In this document: positions 1-8,515 of the stretch, one piece after another
How the letters are laid out: the number at the start of each line of letters is the position of its first letter
How positions within the stretch are numbered: the first letter of the stretch is position 1
Source of the DNA: Bacillota bacterium
GTDB taxonomy: Bacteria; Bacillota; Clostridia; Christensenellales; Aristaeellaceae
Direction of reading: 5' to 3'
Length of the DNA: 22,966 nt
NCBI GenBank assembly: GCA_023409955.1
Contig: JAEYQQ010000112.1
Location: 1 to 22,966 of the forward strand
Notes under the pieces: model-generated
What the model was told of the DNA's origin: nothing
What the model saw: the letters and a program-made list of their open reading frames with translations, nothing else
Databases searched by the model: none
Translations under genes and position numbers: made by a program

Positions 1-34
1 TTCTAACCCAGTCATACCCGTTCATCGAATACAT
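1..34 (-). CDS. 5' end of an unidentified, probably SOS-regulated gene (partial)
   Basis: Only the first eleven codons lie in the window, reading leftward from ATG at 34 (MYSMNGYDWVR) and running off the edge. A second ATG at 25 is in the same frame. The Shine-Dalgarno sequence AAAGGAGG (46-39) sits 4 bases before the first ATG and 13 before the second, so the start is uncertain. Upstream are a TATAAT box and a LexA-like operator (127-139), so the gene is probably damage-inducible. Too few residues are visible to name a product. Common SOS genes such as lexA, a Y-family polymerase or a division inhibitor are possible, but none is supported by the visible residues. Confidence 0.4.
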   Translation of the reverse strand, partial: MYSMNGYDWVR

Positions 35-56
35 CACTCCTCCTTTGTATCTTTCT

Positions 57-91
57 AACAAAGGCCCACCCTGGGATTGGCGGCCCTTGTT
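57..91 (-). promoter_or_regulatory. 5' leader hairpin of the leftward edge gene
   Basis: In the minus-strand transcript AACAAGGGCC (91-82) can pair with GGCCTTTGTT (66-57) through 10 pairs including one G-U. It ends about 10 bases before the Shine-Dalgarno sequence. It has no U-run after it, so it is a leader structure rather than a clear terminator. Its role is unknown. Confidence 0.35.
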
Positions 92-112
92 GATCCTATA
101 TACACCTCCTTT

Positions 113-139
113 ATTATACAAAACAAGAACGTTTGTTCG
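113..139 (-). promoter_or_regulatory. Promoter with LexA (SOS) box for the leftward gene at the left edge
   Basis: On the minus strand CGAACAAACGTTC (139-127) fits the Bacillus/Clostridium LexA consensus CGAACRNRYGTTC at every position. It lies just upstream of a perfect TATAAT (118-113), where a repressor would cover the -35 region. No good -35 hexamer is visible at 17-bp spacing. The transcript would begin near 106. Confidence 0.6.
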
Positions 140-227
140 CTCCCTCTTTTTGCATCCTAACGCAAAGAAACTACTCAAATGCTGTGTGCATTTTGTCAAA
201 CAGGCCGAACTAACCGTCCAATACAGC

Positions 228-263
228 AAAAAAGCTGCTTTCCGCAATGGAAAACAGCTTTTT
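228..263 (-). terminator. Intrinsic terminator downstream of the liv operon
   Basis: AAAAAGCTG and CAGCTTTTT form the two arms, extended inward by TTTCC/GGAAA around a GCAAT loop. On the minus strand the second arm ends in a run of six T. It follows livF by about 75 bases. The A-rich first arm would also let it work from the other strand. Confidence 0.7.
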
Positions 264-337
264 CATAATTCTACTTATCCTACACCTTTAATGTTGCATT
301 AGCAGTACCAGAGCTCGCTTACCCTATCCCAGGAGCG

Positions 338-1035
<698 letters not shown>

Positions 1036-1042
<7 letters not shown>

Positions 1043-2880
1043 GATTTTGCAGCCTCCTTTGAGCCGATGCCGCCCAGGTAGGCTTTAATGACCTCCGGGT
1101 TGCTACGGATGGTTTCGGGTGTATCCGCTGCGATTACCCGGCCGTAGTTTAAAACGTAAATGCGCTCACAAATGCCCATCACCAGCTTCATATCATGCTC
1201 AATTAAAAGAATGGTAATGGAAAAGCGCTCCCGAATCAGCCGTATGGTCTGCATTAGCTCCTGGGTTTCGGTGGGGTTCATGCCGGCTGCAGGCTCATCC
1301 AACAAAAGCACCTTGGGGTTGGAGGCCATGGCCCGGCAAATCTCCAGCTTGCGCTGCTGGCCATAGGGCAGGGCGCTGGCCTTCTGGTCTGCCAAATGCT
1401 CCATGTCAAATACCCGCAAAAGCTCCCGGGCCCGTATGTCGCAGCCCTCTTCCTCCCGCTGGTAGTAGGTGTTGCGCAAAGCTCCATCCCACAGGGTATA
1501 ATACATGCGGCTTTGAAACGCCACCTTAATGTTTTCAAGTACCGACATGGACTTGAAAAGGCGGATGTTCTGAAAGGTTCGGGCAACCCCCTCATTGGTA
1601 ATAACATAGGTGGGCCTGCCGGATATGCGCTTGCCCAGCAGCTGTACACTGCCCTCCGTTGGGGTATACACGCCGGTTAACAGGTTAAACACCGTGGTCT
1701 TGCCAGCGCCGTTGGGGCCGATCAACCCTACGATCTCATTATCGGAAAGCTTGATGTTGACCCCTTCCACCGCCTGCAAGCCGCCAAAGCGGATGCCCAG
1801 GTTCTTGATTTCCAGCACAGGTGCATCCTCGGTGGCGGCAGGGTAAGCCGGAATGTCCGGCAGGATGGGCCCTGCCTTGCGGCGGCGCATAAAACCTTCC
1901 ACCCGACGGGCAAAGGCTTCAAAGCCAGGGATCACCCGGGCCGCGATACTGCTTAGGGAAAACTCCCAAACGCCTAGCAGCCCCTTGGGCCGGAAAATCA
2001 TCATGGCGATGAGCATCAGGGCATAGGCCAGTTGGCGGTATTCCACCAGCTTTGCCATGGCAAACTGCACCAAGGTAAGGCCGGTAGCCGCCACAATCGA
2101 ACCGGTAAAGCTGCCCATACCACCAAATACCACCATGACCAGATATTCAATGGAGGTGTTAAAGTCAAACTTGGTGGGGTCCAGCACGCCAATGGAATGG
2201 GCATATAGGGAGCCTGCCACCCCGGCAAAGAAAGCGGAAATGGTAAAGGTCATAATTTTGTAGCGTGTTACCGGCACACCGGCTGCATCCGCCGCTACTT
2301 CGTTTTCACGTATGGCCAGAATGGCTCGCCCCTGCCTGGACCAGGCCAGCATGAAAAGCAGCGCTACCACAAGCGCCATGGTCCAGAAGGCAAGGCCAAA
2401 GCTTGTATACAGGGTGATGCCAAACATCTTGCGGCCGCCGCCTGTCCAAGGGGCGAACACCGTGGTAATGAGCACCCGAATAATTTCACCAAAGCCCAGA
2501 GTGATAATGGCTAGGTAATCCCCCCGAAGCCGCAGGGCGGGAATACCGATGAGATAACCAATCAGCGCCGCAGCCAAACCGCCTGCCACCATGGCAATCG
2601 GAAAAAGGTAGGGGCTGTTTTGCGGCAGCACCTGGGTGGTAATGATGGCAGATACATATGCGCCGATGGACATAAACCCGGCATGGCCCAGGGTCAGCTC
2701 CCCCAGCACACCGGTCACCAGGTTCAGGCTTGTAACCATGATGATGTTATAGCACACCTGCGTCAGCAATGCCTCCAACGAGCGGTTGCCGCTGCCGGTC
2801 AAATACTGGCTTACCACCGTAAAAAGCGCCGCGGCGGCAATAAGGTTGATAAGCGATGTAAAGCGCCTGTTCTTTTTCAT
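1036..2880 (-). CDS. livM-livG: Fused branched-chain amino acid ABC transporter permease-ATPase (LivM-LivG)
   Basis: One 614-residue protein joins the LivM permease to the LivG ATPase. Residues 1 to about 310 contain the hydrophobic membrane segments and the permease loop around ENEVAADAAGV (192-202) that contacts an ATPase. A linker rich in Arg and Pro (about 320-352) follows. The ATPase has Walker A GPNGAGKT (388-395), signature LPYGQQR (504-510), Walker B VLLLDEP (524-530) and switch H562. Both halves look complete, so this is a true in-frame fusion and not a frameshift artefact. The start at 2880 has AAGGAGG nine bases upstream, overlapping the livH stop codon. LivM and LivG are usually separate proteins; fused forms exist in some anaerobes. 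It would pair with LivH and LivF in the membrane complex. Confidence 0.93.
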
Positions 2881-2893
2881 GTTGCCGCCCTCC

Positions 2894-3802
2894 TTATACT
2901 TTTTCCCTGGTCTTTTTGCCCAGTATTCCCGAGGGCTTCACCAGCAGTACAATAATCAGAATGCCAAACACCATGGCGTCCACATATTCGCTGGCATAAT
3001 ACTTCATAAACGTTTCGGCAATGCCGATGATAAAGCCGCCCAAAACGGCCCCAGGGATAATGCCAATGCCCCCCAGCACCGCCGCAACAAAGGCCTTCAA
3101 ACCAGGCATGGAGCCTAGCAGGGGTTTGATATAGACCACCTTTTGGGCATAGAACAATGCACCGATGGCAGCTAAAGCACAGCCAATGGCAAAGGTGATG
3201 GAGATAATGCTATCCACATTCACACCCATGAGCTTGGCAGCACCCGGATCCTCGCTGACAGCACGCATGGCCTTGCCTGTGCGGGTCTTTTTTACAAAGG
3301 CCTGCAAGCCCACCATCAGCAAAAGGGAGATGGCAAGGGTCAATATCTCCAGCAGAAACACCGGCTTTCTGCCGACCTTAAACAATGTGATCTTGGGAAT
3401 CAGCGTTGGGAAGGCCAGCTGACCGCTGCCAAATACCAGCTGCACAGTAATCTGCAGTGCCATGCTGATACCAATGGCAGTAATCAGTGCGGATATCCGG
3501 GGTGCATTACGAAGGGGCTTGTAAGCCACCCTATCCATGAAAACACCCAAGGCCACGCAAAGGGTTACCGAAAACAAAATGGCGAACACAGCAACCAAAG
3601 CGGGATGAGACGATGAAAAGGCAGCCACCAGGGTGGTGGTGGTGATCCAAAAAACCGCATAGGATCCAACCATCATAATATCGCCATGGGCGAAGTTGAT
3701 CAGCTTGACAATGCCGTAAACCATGGTATAGCCAAGAGCGATCAGCGCATAAATGCTGCCGATTTGAAGTCCGCCGATCAAATTCTGCAGGATAAGCTGC
3801 AT
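2894..3802 (-). CDS. livH: Branched-chain amino acid ABC transporter permease LivH
   Basis: This is the second permease of the importer, a highly hydrophobic protein of 302 residues from the chosen start. The N-terminus (MQLILQNLIGGLQIGSIYAL) and the GYTMVYGIVKLINFAHGD segment are hallmarks of LivH. An EDPGAAKLMGVN loop is the likely ATPase contact. I prefer ATG 3802 over the upstream in-frame ATG at 3847: a GGGGGT sequence lies 6 bases before 3802, while the earlier ATG falls in the loop of an intergenic hairpin (3830-3858) and would add an unusual N-terminus. The gene is followed almost immediately by livMG; its TAA overlaps the next ribosome binding site. Confidence 0.92.
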   Translation of the reverse strand: MQLILQNLIGGLQIGSIYALIALGYTMVYGIVKLINFAHGDIMMVGSYAVFWITTTTLVAAFSSSHPALVAVFAILFSVTLCVALGVFMDRVAYKPLRNAPRISALITAIGISMALQITVQLVFGSGQLAFPTLIPKITLFKVGRKPVFLLEILTLAISLLLMVGLQAFVKKTRTGKAMRAVSEDPGAAKLMGVNVDSIISITFAIGCALAAIGALFYAQKVVYIKPLLGSMPGLKAFVAAVLGGIGIIPGAVLGGFIIGIAETFMKYYASEYVDAMVFGILIIVLLVKPSGILGKKTREKV

Positions 3803-3829
3803 GGGATTACCCCCAATATAAACAGAATC

Positions 3830-3858
3830 GCGGAGGGCAATAAACAATCGCCCTCCGC
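3830..3858 (-). promoter_or_regulatory. Intercistronic hairpin between livJ and livH
   Basis: GCGGAGGGC (3830-3838) and GCCCTCCGC (3850-3858) form a perfect 9-bp stem with an 11-base loop, between the livJ stop and the livH start. No T-run follows on the minus strand. A stabilising or partially terminating element that keeps the binding-protein transcript in excess is likely by analogy with other binding-protein operons. Confidence 0.5.
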
Positions 3859-3877
3859 CGCGAAACCATCGCTTGTA

Positions 3878-5002
3878 TTACGGGTCAATACGTGTGATCA
3901 AGGTCGGCACACCATTTTCAAAACCCATGATAAACGCGGACTTGATGGGGTCGTTGTGATCATCAAACTTGATATGACCGGTCACAGCCTCCAGGTCGGT
4001 GGCTTTGAGCTGGTCCACAATGGCCTGCTTGTCAGCGCCAGCGCCTGCTTTTTCCATGGCGGTGAGCATGATCTTGGCGGCGTCATAACCCAAGGCGTTA
4101 AAGCCTGCGGGGGTCTGGCCGTGCTTTTCGGAGAAAGCCTTTACAAAAGCCTGAGCAACGGGGCTGTCATCTTCCACAGAGAAGGAGTCGCAGTACACGG
4201 CACTCTCCAGCAGCTCAGGTGCATCAAGCAGCTGCTTTTGAATATCCGTCCAGCCATCGCCGCCCATCATGACAGCTTCCAAGCCTACGTCCACCGACTG
4301 GCGCAGCACCAAGGCAGCTGTTTCATAATAGTAGCATACGAAAACCGCTTCCGGCTGGGCATCGGCGATCTTGGAAAGCTGGGGGGTGTAGTCGGCATCG
4401 TTTTCTTTGGCAGACTCAACGGCTACAACTTCCATGCCCAGTTCCTTGGCTTTGGCCTGGAAGGAATCGGACAGGCCGATGGAGTAATCGTTGGTGTTGT
4501 CATAAATCACAGCGACCTTGGTAGCCTTCAGGCTCTCGGCAGCGAACTGAGCCATGAGCTGGGCCTGGAAGGGATCCAGGAAGCAGGCACGGAACACGTT
4601 GGCGCCGGCGCTGGTAACGTCATAGGCGGTAGCCGATGCGGTGATCATGGGCATGTTGTCAGCAGCAGCCCTAGCAGCAACAGCCAGGGTGGGGGTGGTG
4701 GTCACCGGGCCCACCAGGGCAACGATGCCTTCGGACACCAGCTGGTTATAAGCGTTGGTGGATTCCACGGCGTCATGGGTATCGTCCATCCATACGATTT
4801 CCACCTGGTTGCCGCCAATACCGCCATTATTATTCACTTCTTCAATGGCCAGGTCAACACCAGCCTGCACCATCAGGCCGTATACGGCAGCATCACCGGT
4901 TAGCGGAGCAATGCCACCGATCTTGATCGTATCTGCCATAGCTGGGGCAGCAGCTCCCAGGGCAAGCATCAGGGTCAGGGTCAACGCCAGGATCCTCTTC
5001 AT
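3878..5002 (-). CDS. livJ: Branched-chain amino acid ABC transporter substrate-binding protein LivJ
   Basis: This periplasmic-binding-protein-like receptor (type I, Leu/Ile/Val family) captures the substrate outside the cell for the LivH/LivMG/LivF complex. It has 374 residues. The signal peptide ends in the AxA motif APAMA before Asp24, and the mature protein opens with the family-typical IKIGGIAPLTGDAAVYG. WMDDTHD, ALVGPVTT and GFNALGYDAAKIM are further family landmarks. The signal peptide contains no cysteine, so no lipobox: the protein would be cleaved by signal peptidase I and not lipid-anchored, unusual for a single-membrane Gram-positive. The site AAGGAGGAAG precedes ATG 5002. It is the first and probably most abundant product of the operon. 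The exact ligand is not determinable. Confidence 0.93.
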   Translation of the reverse strand: MKRILALTLTLMLALGAAAPAMADTIKIGGIAPLTGDAAVYGLMVQAGVDLAIEEVNNNGGIGGNQVEIVWMDDTHDAVESTNAYNQLVSEGIVALVGPVTTTPTLAVAARAAADNMPMITASATAYDVTSAGANVFRACFLDPFQAQLMAQFAAESLKATKVAVIYDNTNDYSIGLSDSFQAKAKELGMEVVAVESAKENDADYTPQLSKIADAQPEAVFVCYYYETAALVLRQSVDVGLEAVMMGGDGWTDIQKQLLDAPELLESAVYCDSFSVEDDSPVAQAFVKAFSEKHGQTPAGFNALGYDAAKIMLTAMEKAGAGADKQAIVDQLKATDLEAVTGHIKFDDHNDPIKSAFIMGFENGVPTLITRIDP

Positions 5003-5056
5003 AAACTTCCTCCTTCATCAAGAAGCACAATACTGCACTTCTTATCCTACCAGAAC

Positions 5057-5086
5057 ATTATAGTATTAATGACAGCTACATATCAA
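5057..5086 (-). promoter_or_regulatory. Promoter of the liv operon
   Basis: On the minus strand TTGATA (5086-5081), an 18-base spacer and a perfect TATAAT (5062-5057) make a vegetative promoter. Transcription would start near 5050, about 48 bases before livJ. Confidence 0.65.
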
Positions 5087-5254
5087 GGAAAAACATATTT
5101 AGTACATGACATTTCATGGATATAGATTCAACCAATGGATTTTGTCACACATTATTTTGTTTTCTTCCCATATTTTGGCGTAACAAGCCGCTACACACCG
5201 GCCGCATCATGCTATCAGCGGCCAAAAACCCCCTATGCTGCTTATGTTTTATTC
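5087..5254. other. Intergenic region with one hairpin between divergent promoters
   Basis: No convincing gene is present. GGCCGC (5200-5205) and GCGGCC (5218-5223) form a 6-bp GC-only stem with a 12-base loop; no T-run follows on either strand. An open frame of 69 codons starting at 5135 lacks a ribosome binding site and protein-like composition, so it is not called. Confidence 0.4.
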
Positions 5255-5283
5255 TTGTCAGTTCACATGATATCCATTAAAAT
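5255..5283 (+). promoter_or_regulatory. Promoter for the secreted repeat protein
   Basis: TTGTCA (5255-5260), a 17-base spacer and TAAAAT (5278-5283). The leader to the gene at 5403 would be about 110 bases. Confidence 0.5.
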
Positions 5284-5402
5284 AGGTTGCAGGCTGCGAT
5301 ACGGCGATCCCTATTGCAAGCGAAGAGAAAAACCAGACAAATAATACAAAGGGCACAAAAAGCCGCATCACGCTGCCTTAGCCCAGCCAAGGAGCTTTTG
5401 AT

Positions 5403-6560
5403 ATGTCTATCCTGAAAACACTGCTGCTTATGACGCTGCTGCTTGCGCTTCCTGCAGGTGCCGCAGCAAAGCCTGTTCCAACCCTAGAACTAAGCGATAT
5501 GACCGCCGTATATAGCGGCCGGGAGATTATTATTAGCAATGCCCAGGTCAAGGTGCCTCAGGGTATGCCCGCCCCGGCAGGAGAAATCATCTACAGCTAT
5601 TATGCCGACAAGGCGCTGAAGGAGCCATTGGCCCATGCGCCCAAGGATGCGGGTACCTACTATGTAAGCGCCGCCATAGCCGCCGATGCAACCTACGAAA
5701 AAGCCCAAAGCAGCGCAGCTGTGCTTGTTATTACCCCTGCCGCACCAAAGCTTACACTCAGTGACGATACTGTGCCCTACACGGGCTATCCCACCCATAT
5801 CAATGCAGCCTGGGCTGCAGGGGTATCCGTATCCGATATGCCGGACGGCGAAATCACCTATACTTATTATGTTGACAGCGGGCTGCGCTTTGATGTGCCT
5901 GCCCCCATCTCCTGCGGCACCTACCATGTTGTGGCCCATATTGCAGCCCATGGCAACTATGCAGCGGCATCATCCCCTGTGGCAAAACTCACTGTAGCAG
6001 ATCCTCAAAGGCCATCTGTGCAAACAACTGCGCCGGATGGCACGCCCATTACTTTACTTACAGATGCCGATACCATGCTGCACCTTAACTGGTCCCCTGT
6101 CTACCGCCTGGTGCAGGACGCGGCACAAGCACCGGCAGTCTTCAGCCCCCTGCTTGAATCAAAAGAAGAAGGCAGCCTGAGCCTTACCCTATCCCTTGCC
6201 CCTGACAGCAGCATAGATGGCCAACTGCTGATGAACACCCGCGGCAAACCGGTATACAGCCAGCGGACCCTGACCTTAACACCAGATACCTTGGCCCGAT
6301 TTTCAGCGTTAGGCATTGATACCCTGTCTGTCACCTATAGTGAATCCACCTTTTCCATCAGCCTTGCAGTGCTTTATGCCCAAGCTATCAAAGAGGATAC
6401 ACGTATTCTCATTGAACCGTTTGAAGCGGGTTTTGAAAACCAGGATGGCACCCTGGTGCTGGCCGATCCCAGCGGCATCACCTTACGCATCGCAGCGCTG
6501 GCCAAACTGAACAACGATCAGGAAAGCATTTTGAAAATTCCGGGACTGCTGACGAAATAG
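5403..6560 (+). CDS. Secreted protein with two Ig-like/MBG-type repeats, function unknown
   Basis: This 385-residue protein begins with a clear signal peptide (hydrophobic core 6-18, cleavage probably near AAA-KP at 22). Two tandem repeats follow, about 27-112 and 116-200. Each has a (V)xYxG(x)xxxI opening, a central GEIxYxYY(A/V)D strand and a GTYxVxAxIAAxxxY close, resembling the MBG or bacterial Ig-like repeats of Gram-positive surface proteins. Residues from about 210 to the end are a separate beta-rich domain that I do not recognise. No LPXTG motif, choline-binding repeat or C-terminal membrane anchor is seen, so it is probably released or held by interaction. AAGGAG lies 9 bases before ATG. 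It is monocistronic and ends in TAG. Confidence 0.8.
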   Translation: MSILKTLLLMTLLLALPAGAAAKPVPTLELSDMTAVYSGREIIISNAQVKVPQGMPAPAGEIIYSYYADKALKEPLAHAPKDAGTYYVSAAIAADATYEKAQSSAAVLVITPAAPKLTLSDDTVPYTGYPTHINAAWAAGVSVSDMPDGEITYTYYVDSGLRFDVPAPISCGTYHVVAHIAAHGNYAAASSPVAKLTVADPQRPSVQTTAPDGTPITLLTDADTMLHLNWSPVYRLVQDAAQAPAVFSPLLESKEEGSLSLTLSLAPDSSIDGQLLMNTRGKPVYSQRTLTLTPDTLARFSALGIDTLSVTYSESTFSISLAVLYAQAIKEDTRILIEPFEAGFENQDGTLVLADPSGITLRIAALAKLNNDQESILKIPGLLTK

Positions 6561-6591
6561 AAAGCTGCTGGTGCTTATATAACAAACCCCA

Positions 6592-6618
6592 CCGTAGGGG
6601 CGATGATTCATCGCCCGC
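6592..6618. repeat. Dispersed hairpin repeat, copy 1
   Basis: CCGTAGGGGCGAT opens a near-perfect palindrome (GGGCGATGA, one base, TCATCGCCC at 6598-6616) and is followed by GC. A second copy with the same outer sequence but a different centre occurs at 18681-18706. Shared flanks with a compensating centre point to a REP-like or miniature element. Similar GTAGGGGCG-type repeats are, from memory, frequent in clostridial genomes. Confidence 0.5.
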
Positions 6619-6727
6619 TGCACCTTGCATCTCCATTCATCACGAAACACAACCCCACCCCATCCTTGCCCGAGCAAACGGCCGCACAAAGGCGCAGCCG
6701 CCGTGCAGTGTGGCGAAGGAAAAAATC

Positions 6728-6752
6728 AAAAAAGTGGCAGAGCCACTTTTTT
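6728..6752. terminator. Bidirectional terminator between convergent genes
   Basis: AAAAAAGTGGC (6728-6738) and GCCACTTTTTT (6742-6752) form a perfect 11-bp stem with loop AGA. Both strands end in a T-run, serving the rightward secreted protein and the leftward UPF0303 gene. A second stem (6761-6784, GGGCAG..CTGCCC) lies between it and the UPF0303 stop. Confidence 0.8.
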
Positions 6753-6799
6753 GACACGCAGGGCAGCGCCATACGGCACTGCCCCATTTTGTTATCCTC

Positions 6800-7297
6800 C
6801 TAAAGCACCGATGGCACCTCTACCTTCAGGTACTCCGCTATGGAATCTACAATCAGCTGATGATCCTGCAATTGGGGCAAGCCCGATACCACAACAGCGC
6901 CAACAAAGCCAACCCCCTTCACCCGTATGGGGAAACCGCCGCCGGACAAGGCAAAATCCATTTCTGAATGGCCAAAATCCTGCAAGGTGCGGCCGGATAT
7001 AAGCATCTCCTTAGCGGTAAGCAGCGAGCTTTTCCAAAACTCCAGCACGGCATTGCGTTTGCGCCGCACCCAGCTTTCATTGTTGGGTGCGGGCTGCCCG
7101 GCGGCGCAATGGAAAAGCTGCAAACCGCAGGCGGTAATATCAATGGATAAGCTGGCCTCCGCCTTCATGGCATTTTGCCGAATTATCTGCCCCAGCTGCC
7201 AGGCATCCTCCGGGGTGAAATGGTCAAAAATCAGATCAGCTTCCTGCTTGCGAACAATTTCCGCCATGCGCTGGGCGGCCGCTTTCACATCGGTCAT
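6800..7297 (-). CDS. UPF0303 / HbpS-like (DUF336, GlcG family) protein
   Basis: From the chosen start the protein has 165 residues, the usual size of the UPF0303 family, whose fold is shared with the heme-binding HbpS and GlcG proteins. Family landmarks are the N-terminal helix, the central NNESWVRRKRNAVLEFWKSS stretch, and the C-terminal glycine-rich block DFALSGGGFPIRVKGVGFVG followed by VVSGLPQLQDHQLIVD. ATG 7297 is preferred to ATG 7342 because AAAGGGG lies 6 bases before it, while the upstream ATG has no good site. It is 55 bases downstream of the oxidoreductase gene and probably shares its transcript. The biochemical role is unproven; annotations as heme-degrading rest on distant similarity only. 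The stop is TAG. Confidence 0.8.
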   Translation of the reverse strand: MTDVKAAAQRMAEIVRKQEADLIFDHFTPEDAWQLGQIIRQNAMKAEASLSIDITACGLQLFHCAAGQPAPNNESWVRRKRNAVLEFWKSSLLTAKEMLISGRTLQDFGHSEMDFALSGGGFPIRVKGVGFVGAVVVSGLPQLQDHQLIVDSIAEYLKVEVPSVL

Positions 7298-7352
7298 GGT
7301 AGGCCCCTTTCTAATTGCGTCTGCCATGTATATAATCTTCATTCAACAGCAC

Positions 7353-8309
7353 TCACTTGGCAACCTCCAGAATCCTGTTGATCAGGCGAATGTTGCGCAC
7401 CGTCTCTGCAAGGGAGAAGGCCGGTTCACGATGATGCAGGATGGCATCAGCAAAATCCTCAATCTCCAGCACATAACGCTTGCAGGCCTTAACAGGGATT
7501 TCCGTGGTAACGCCGCCCTTCATCCATAAAATGGGTGTGTCCGTCTGGTCAAAGGAATCCCGGATGATCAGCGTACCATCGGTGCCGTTGATCTCGGTCA
7601 GCATGGCGGACTGGGAATCGAACCCGGAATGGATGCTGCACAAAACGCCATTGTCATACTTAAGAATCGCGCTAAGTGCCATGTCAATGCCATCCCGGTC
7701 TGTTTTCAGTGCACAGACATGAGCCGGCTCAGCCTGCATCAACATGCCAATGATGTTTATGGGATAGCAGCCCACATCCCACAGGCTGCCGCCGCCCAAG
7801 GATGCATCCAGCTTGATGCTTGCCGGGTTTTGCAAAAGAAACCGGAAGGTGGAATTGATGTGCCGCACCTGGCCGATAACCCCGGATGCGATAAGCTCCT
7901 TCAATTTTGCGGTCCGGGCAGTATAGCGGTACATGAAGGCTTCCATCAGCTGCACACCATTTTCACGGCTGGCGTCTATCATCGCCTGGCAGTCAGCCTC
8001 CGTAAGGGCCATGGGCTTTTCACACAGCACATGCTTTTTCGCCCGGGCGGCCTTGATGGCCCACTCCTTATGCAGGCTGTTGGGCAGAGGGATATACACC
8101 GCGTCCACATTGGGATCGTTTAAAAGCGCTTCATAGCTGTCATAGGCCTTTTCAAAACCGAAGGTTTCCTGGGCCTCCTTGAGCTTTTGGGGGCTTTGGG
8201 AAGCTATGGCATAAGGGATGGCATTCCTCGCCTCCAGCATGGCGGGGATCAGGTGGAGCCTTGCAATACGGGCATAGCCCAATATGCCAAAGCGGACTGG
8301 TGCATTCAT
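7353..8309 (-). CDS. Gfo/Idh/MocA family NAD(P)-dependent oxidoreductase
   Basis: This soluble dehydrogenase has an N-terminal Rossmann domain (RFGILGYARIA at residues 6-16 from the chosen start) and a C-terminal alpha/beta substrate domain. The family lysine is in CEKPMALT (about 96-103). EAFMYRYT and GGGSLWDVGCYPIN follow; the EAFMYR and DVGCYPIN pair is typical of the sugar and dihydrodiol dehydrogenase branch, with Asp and Tyr as likely substrate-site residues. The open frame begins at 8321, but its AAAGG site directly abuts that ATG, so the in-frame ATG at 8309 (318 residues) is more likely. The substrate, probably a sugar or polyol, cannot be set. It is the first gene of a two-gene leftward unit with the UPF0303 gene. 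Confidence 0.85.
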   Translation of the reverse strand: MNAPVRFGILGYARIARLHLIPAMLEARNAIPYAIASQSPQKLKEAQETFGFEKAYDSYEALLNDPNVDAVYIPLPNSLHKEWAIKAARAKKHVLCEKPMALTEADCQAMIDASRENGVQLMEAFMYRYTARTAKLKELIASGVIGQVRHINSTFRFLLQNPASIKLDASLGGGSLWDVGCYPINIIGMLMQAEPAHVCALKTDRDGIDMALSAILKYDNGVLCSIHSGFDSQSAMLTEINGTDGTLIIRDSFDQTDTPILWMKGGVTTEIPVKACKRYVLEIEDFADAILHHREPAFSLAETVRNIRLINRILEVAK

Positions 8310-8361
8310 ACGGTATGTCATCCTTTCTTGAGGAAGCCGGCATGAAAACTGCCATGGACAG

Positions 8362-8390
8362 ATTATACCAGAAATGCAACGAATGGGAAA
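8362..8390 (-). promoter_or_regulatory. Probable promoter for the oxidoreductase-UPF0303 pair
   Basis: A perfect TATAAT (8367-8362) is preceded at 17 bases by a weak -35, TTTCCC (8390-8385). The transcript would start near 8355, about 45 bases before the gene. Confidence 0.4.
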
Positions 8391-8445
8391 GCGGGATGGT
8401 GTTACCTCTATTTTTATGGGGATACCTACTTGTTACACGCCCCCG

Positions 8446-8474
8446 TTGCATACTATTCCTATAATTGGTATACT
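8446..8474 (+). promoter_or_regulatory. Promoter of the L,D-transpeptidase gene
   Basis: TTGCAT (8446-8451), a 17-base spacer and TATACT (8469-8474). A TATAAT at 8460-8465 overlaps the spacer but lacks a -35 partner at proper distance. Confidence 0.5.
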
Positions 8475-8515
8475 GTCATTATACATTCCTTTACAGCCAT
8501 ATATTGGAGGATTGC

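Noticed and set aside
45..302. An 85-codon rightward open frame in the left intergenic region
   Set aside because: It covers an opposite-strand promoter, operator and terminator, lacks a ribosome binding site and has no protein-like features.
3686..4903. A 405-codon rightward open frame over livJ
   Set aside because: It is antisense to the clear livJ gene and has no start site or family motif of its own.
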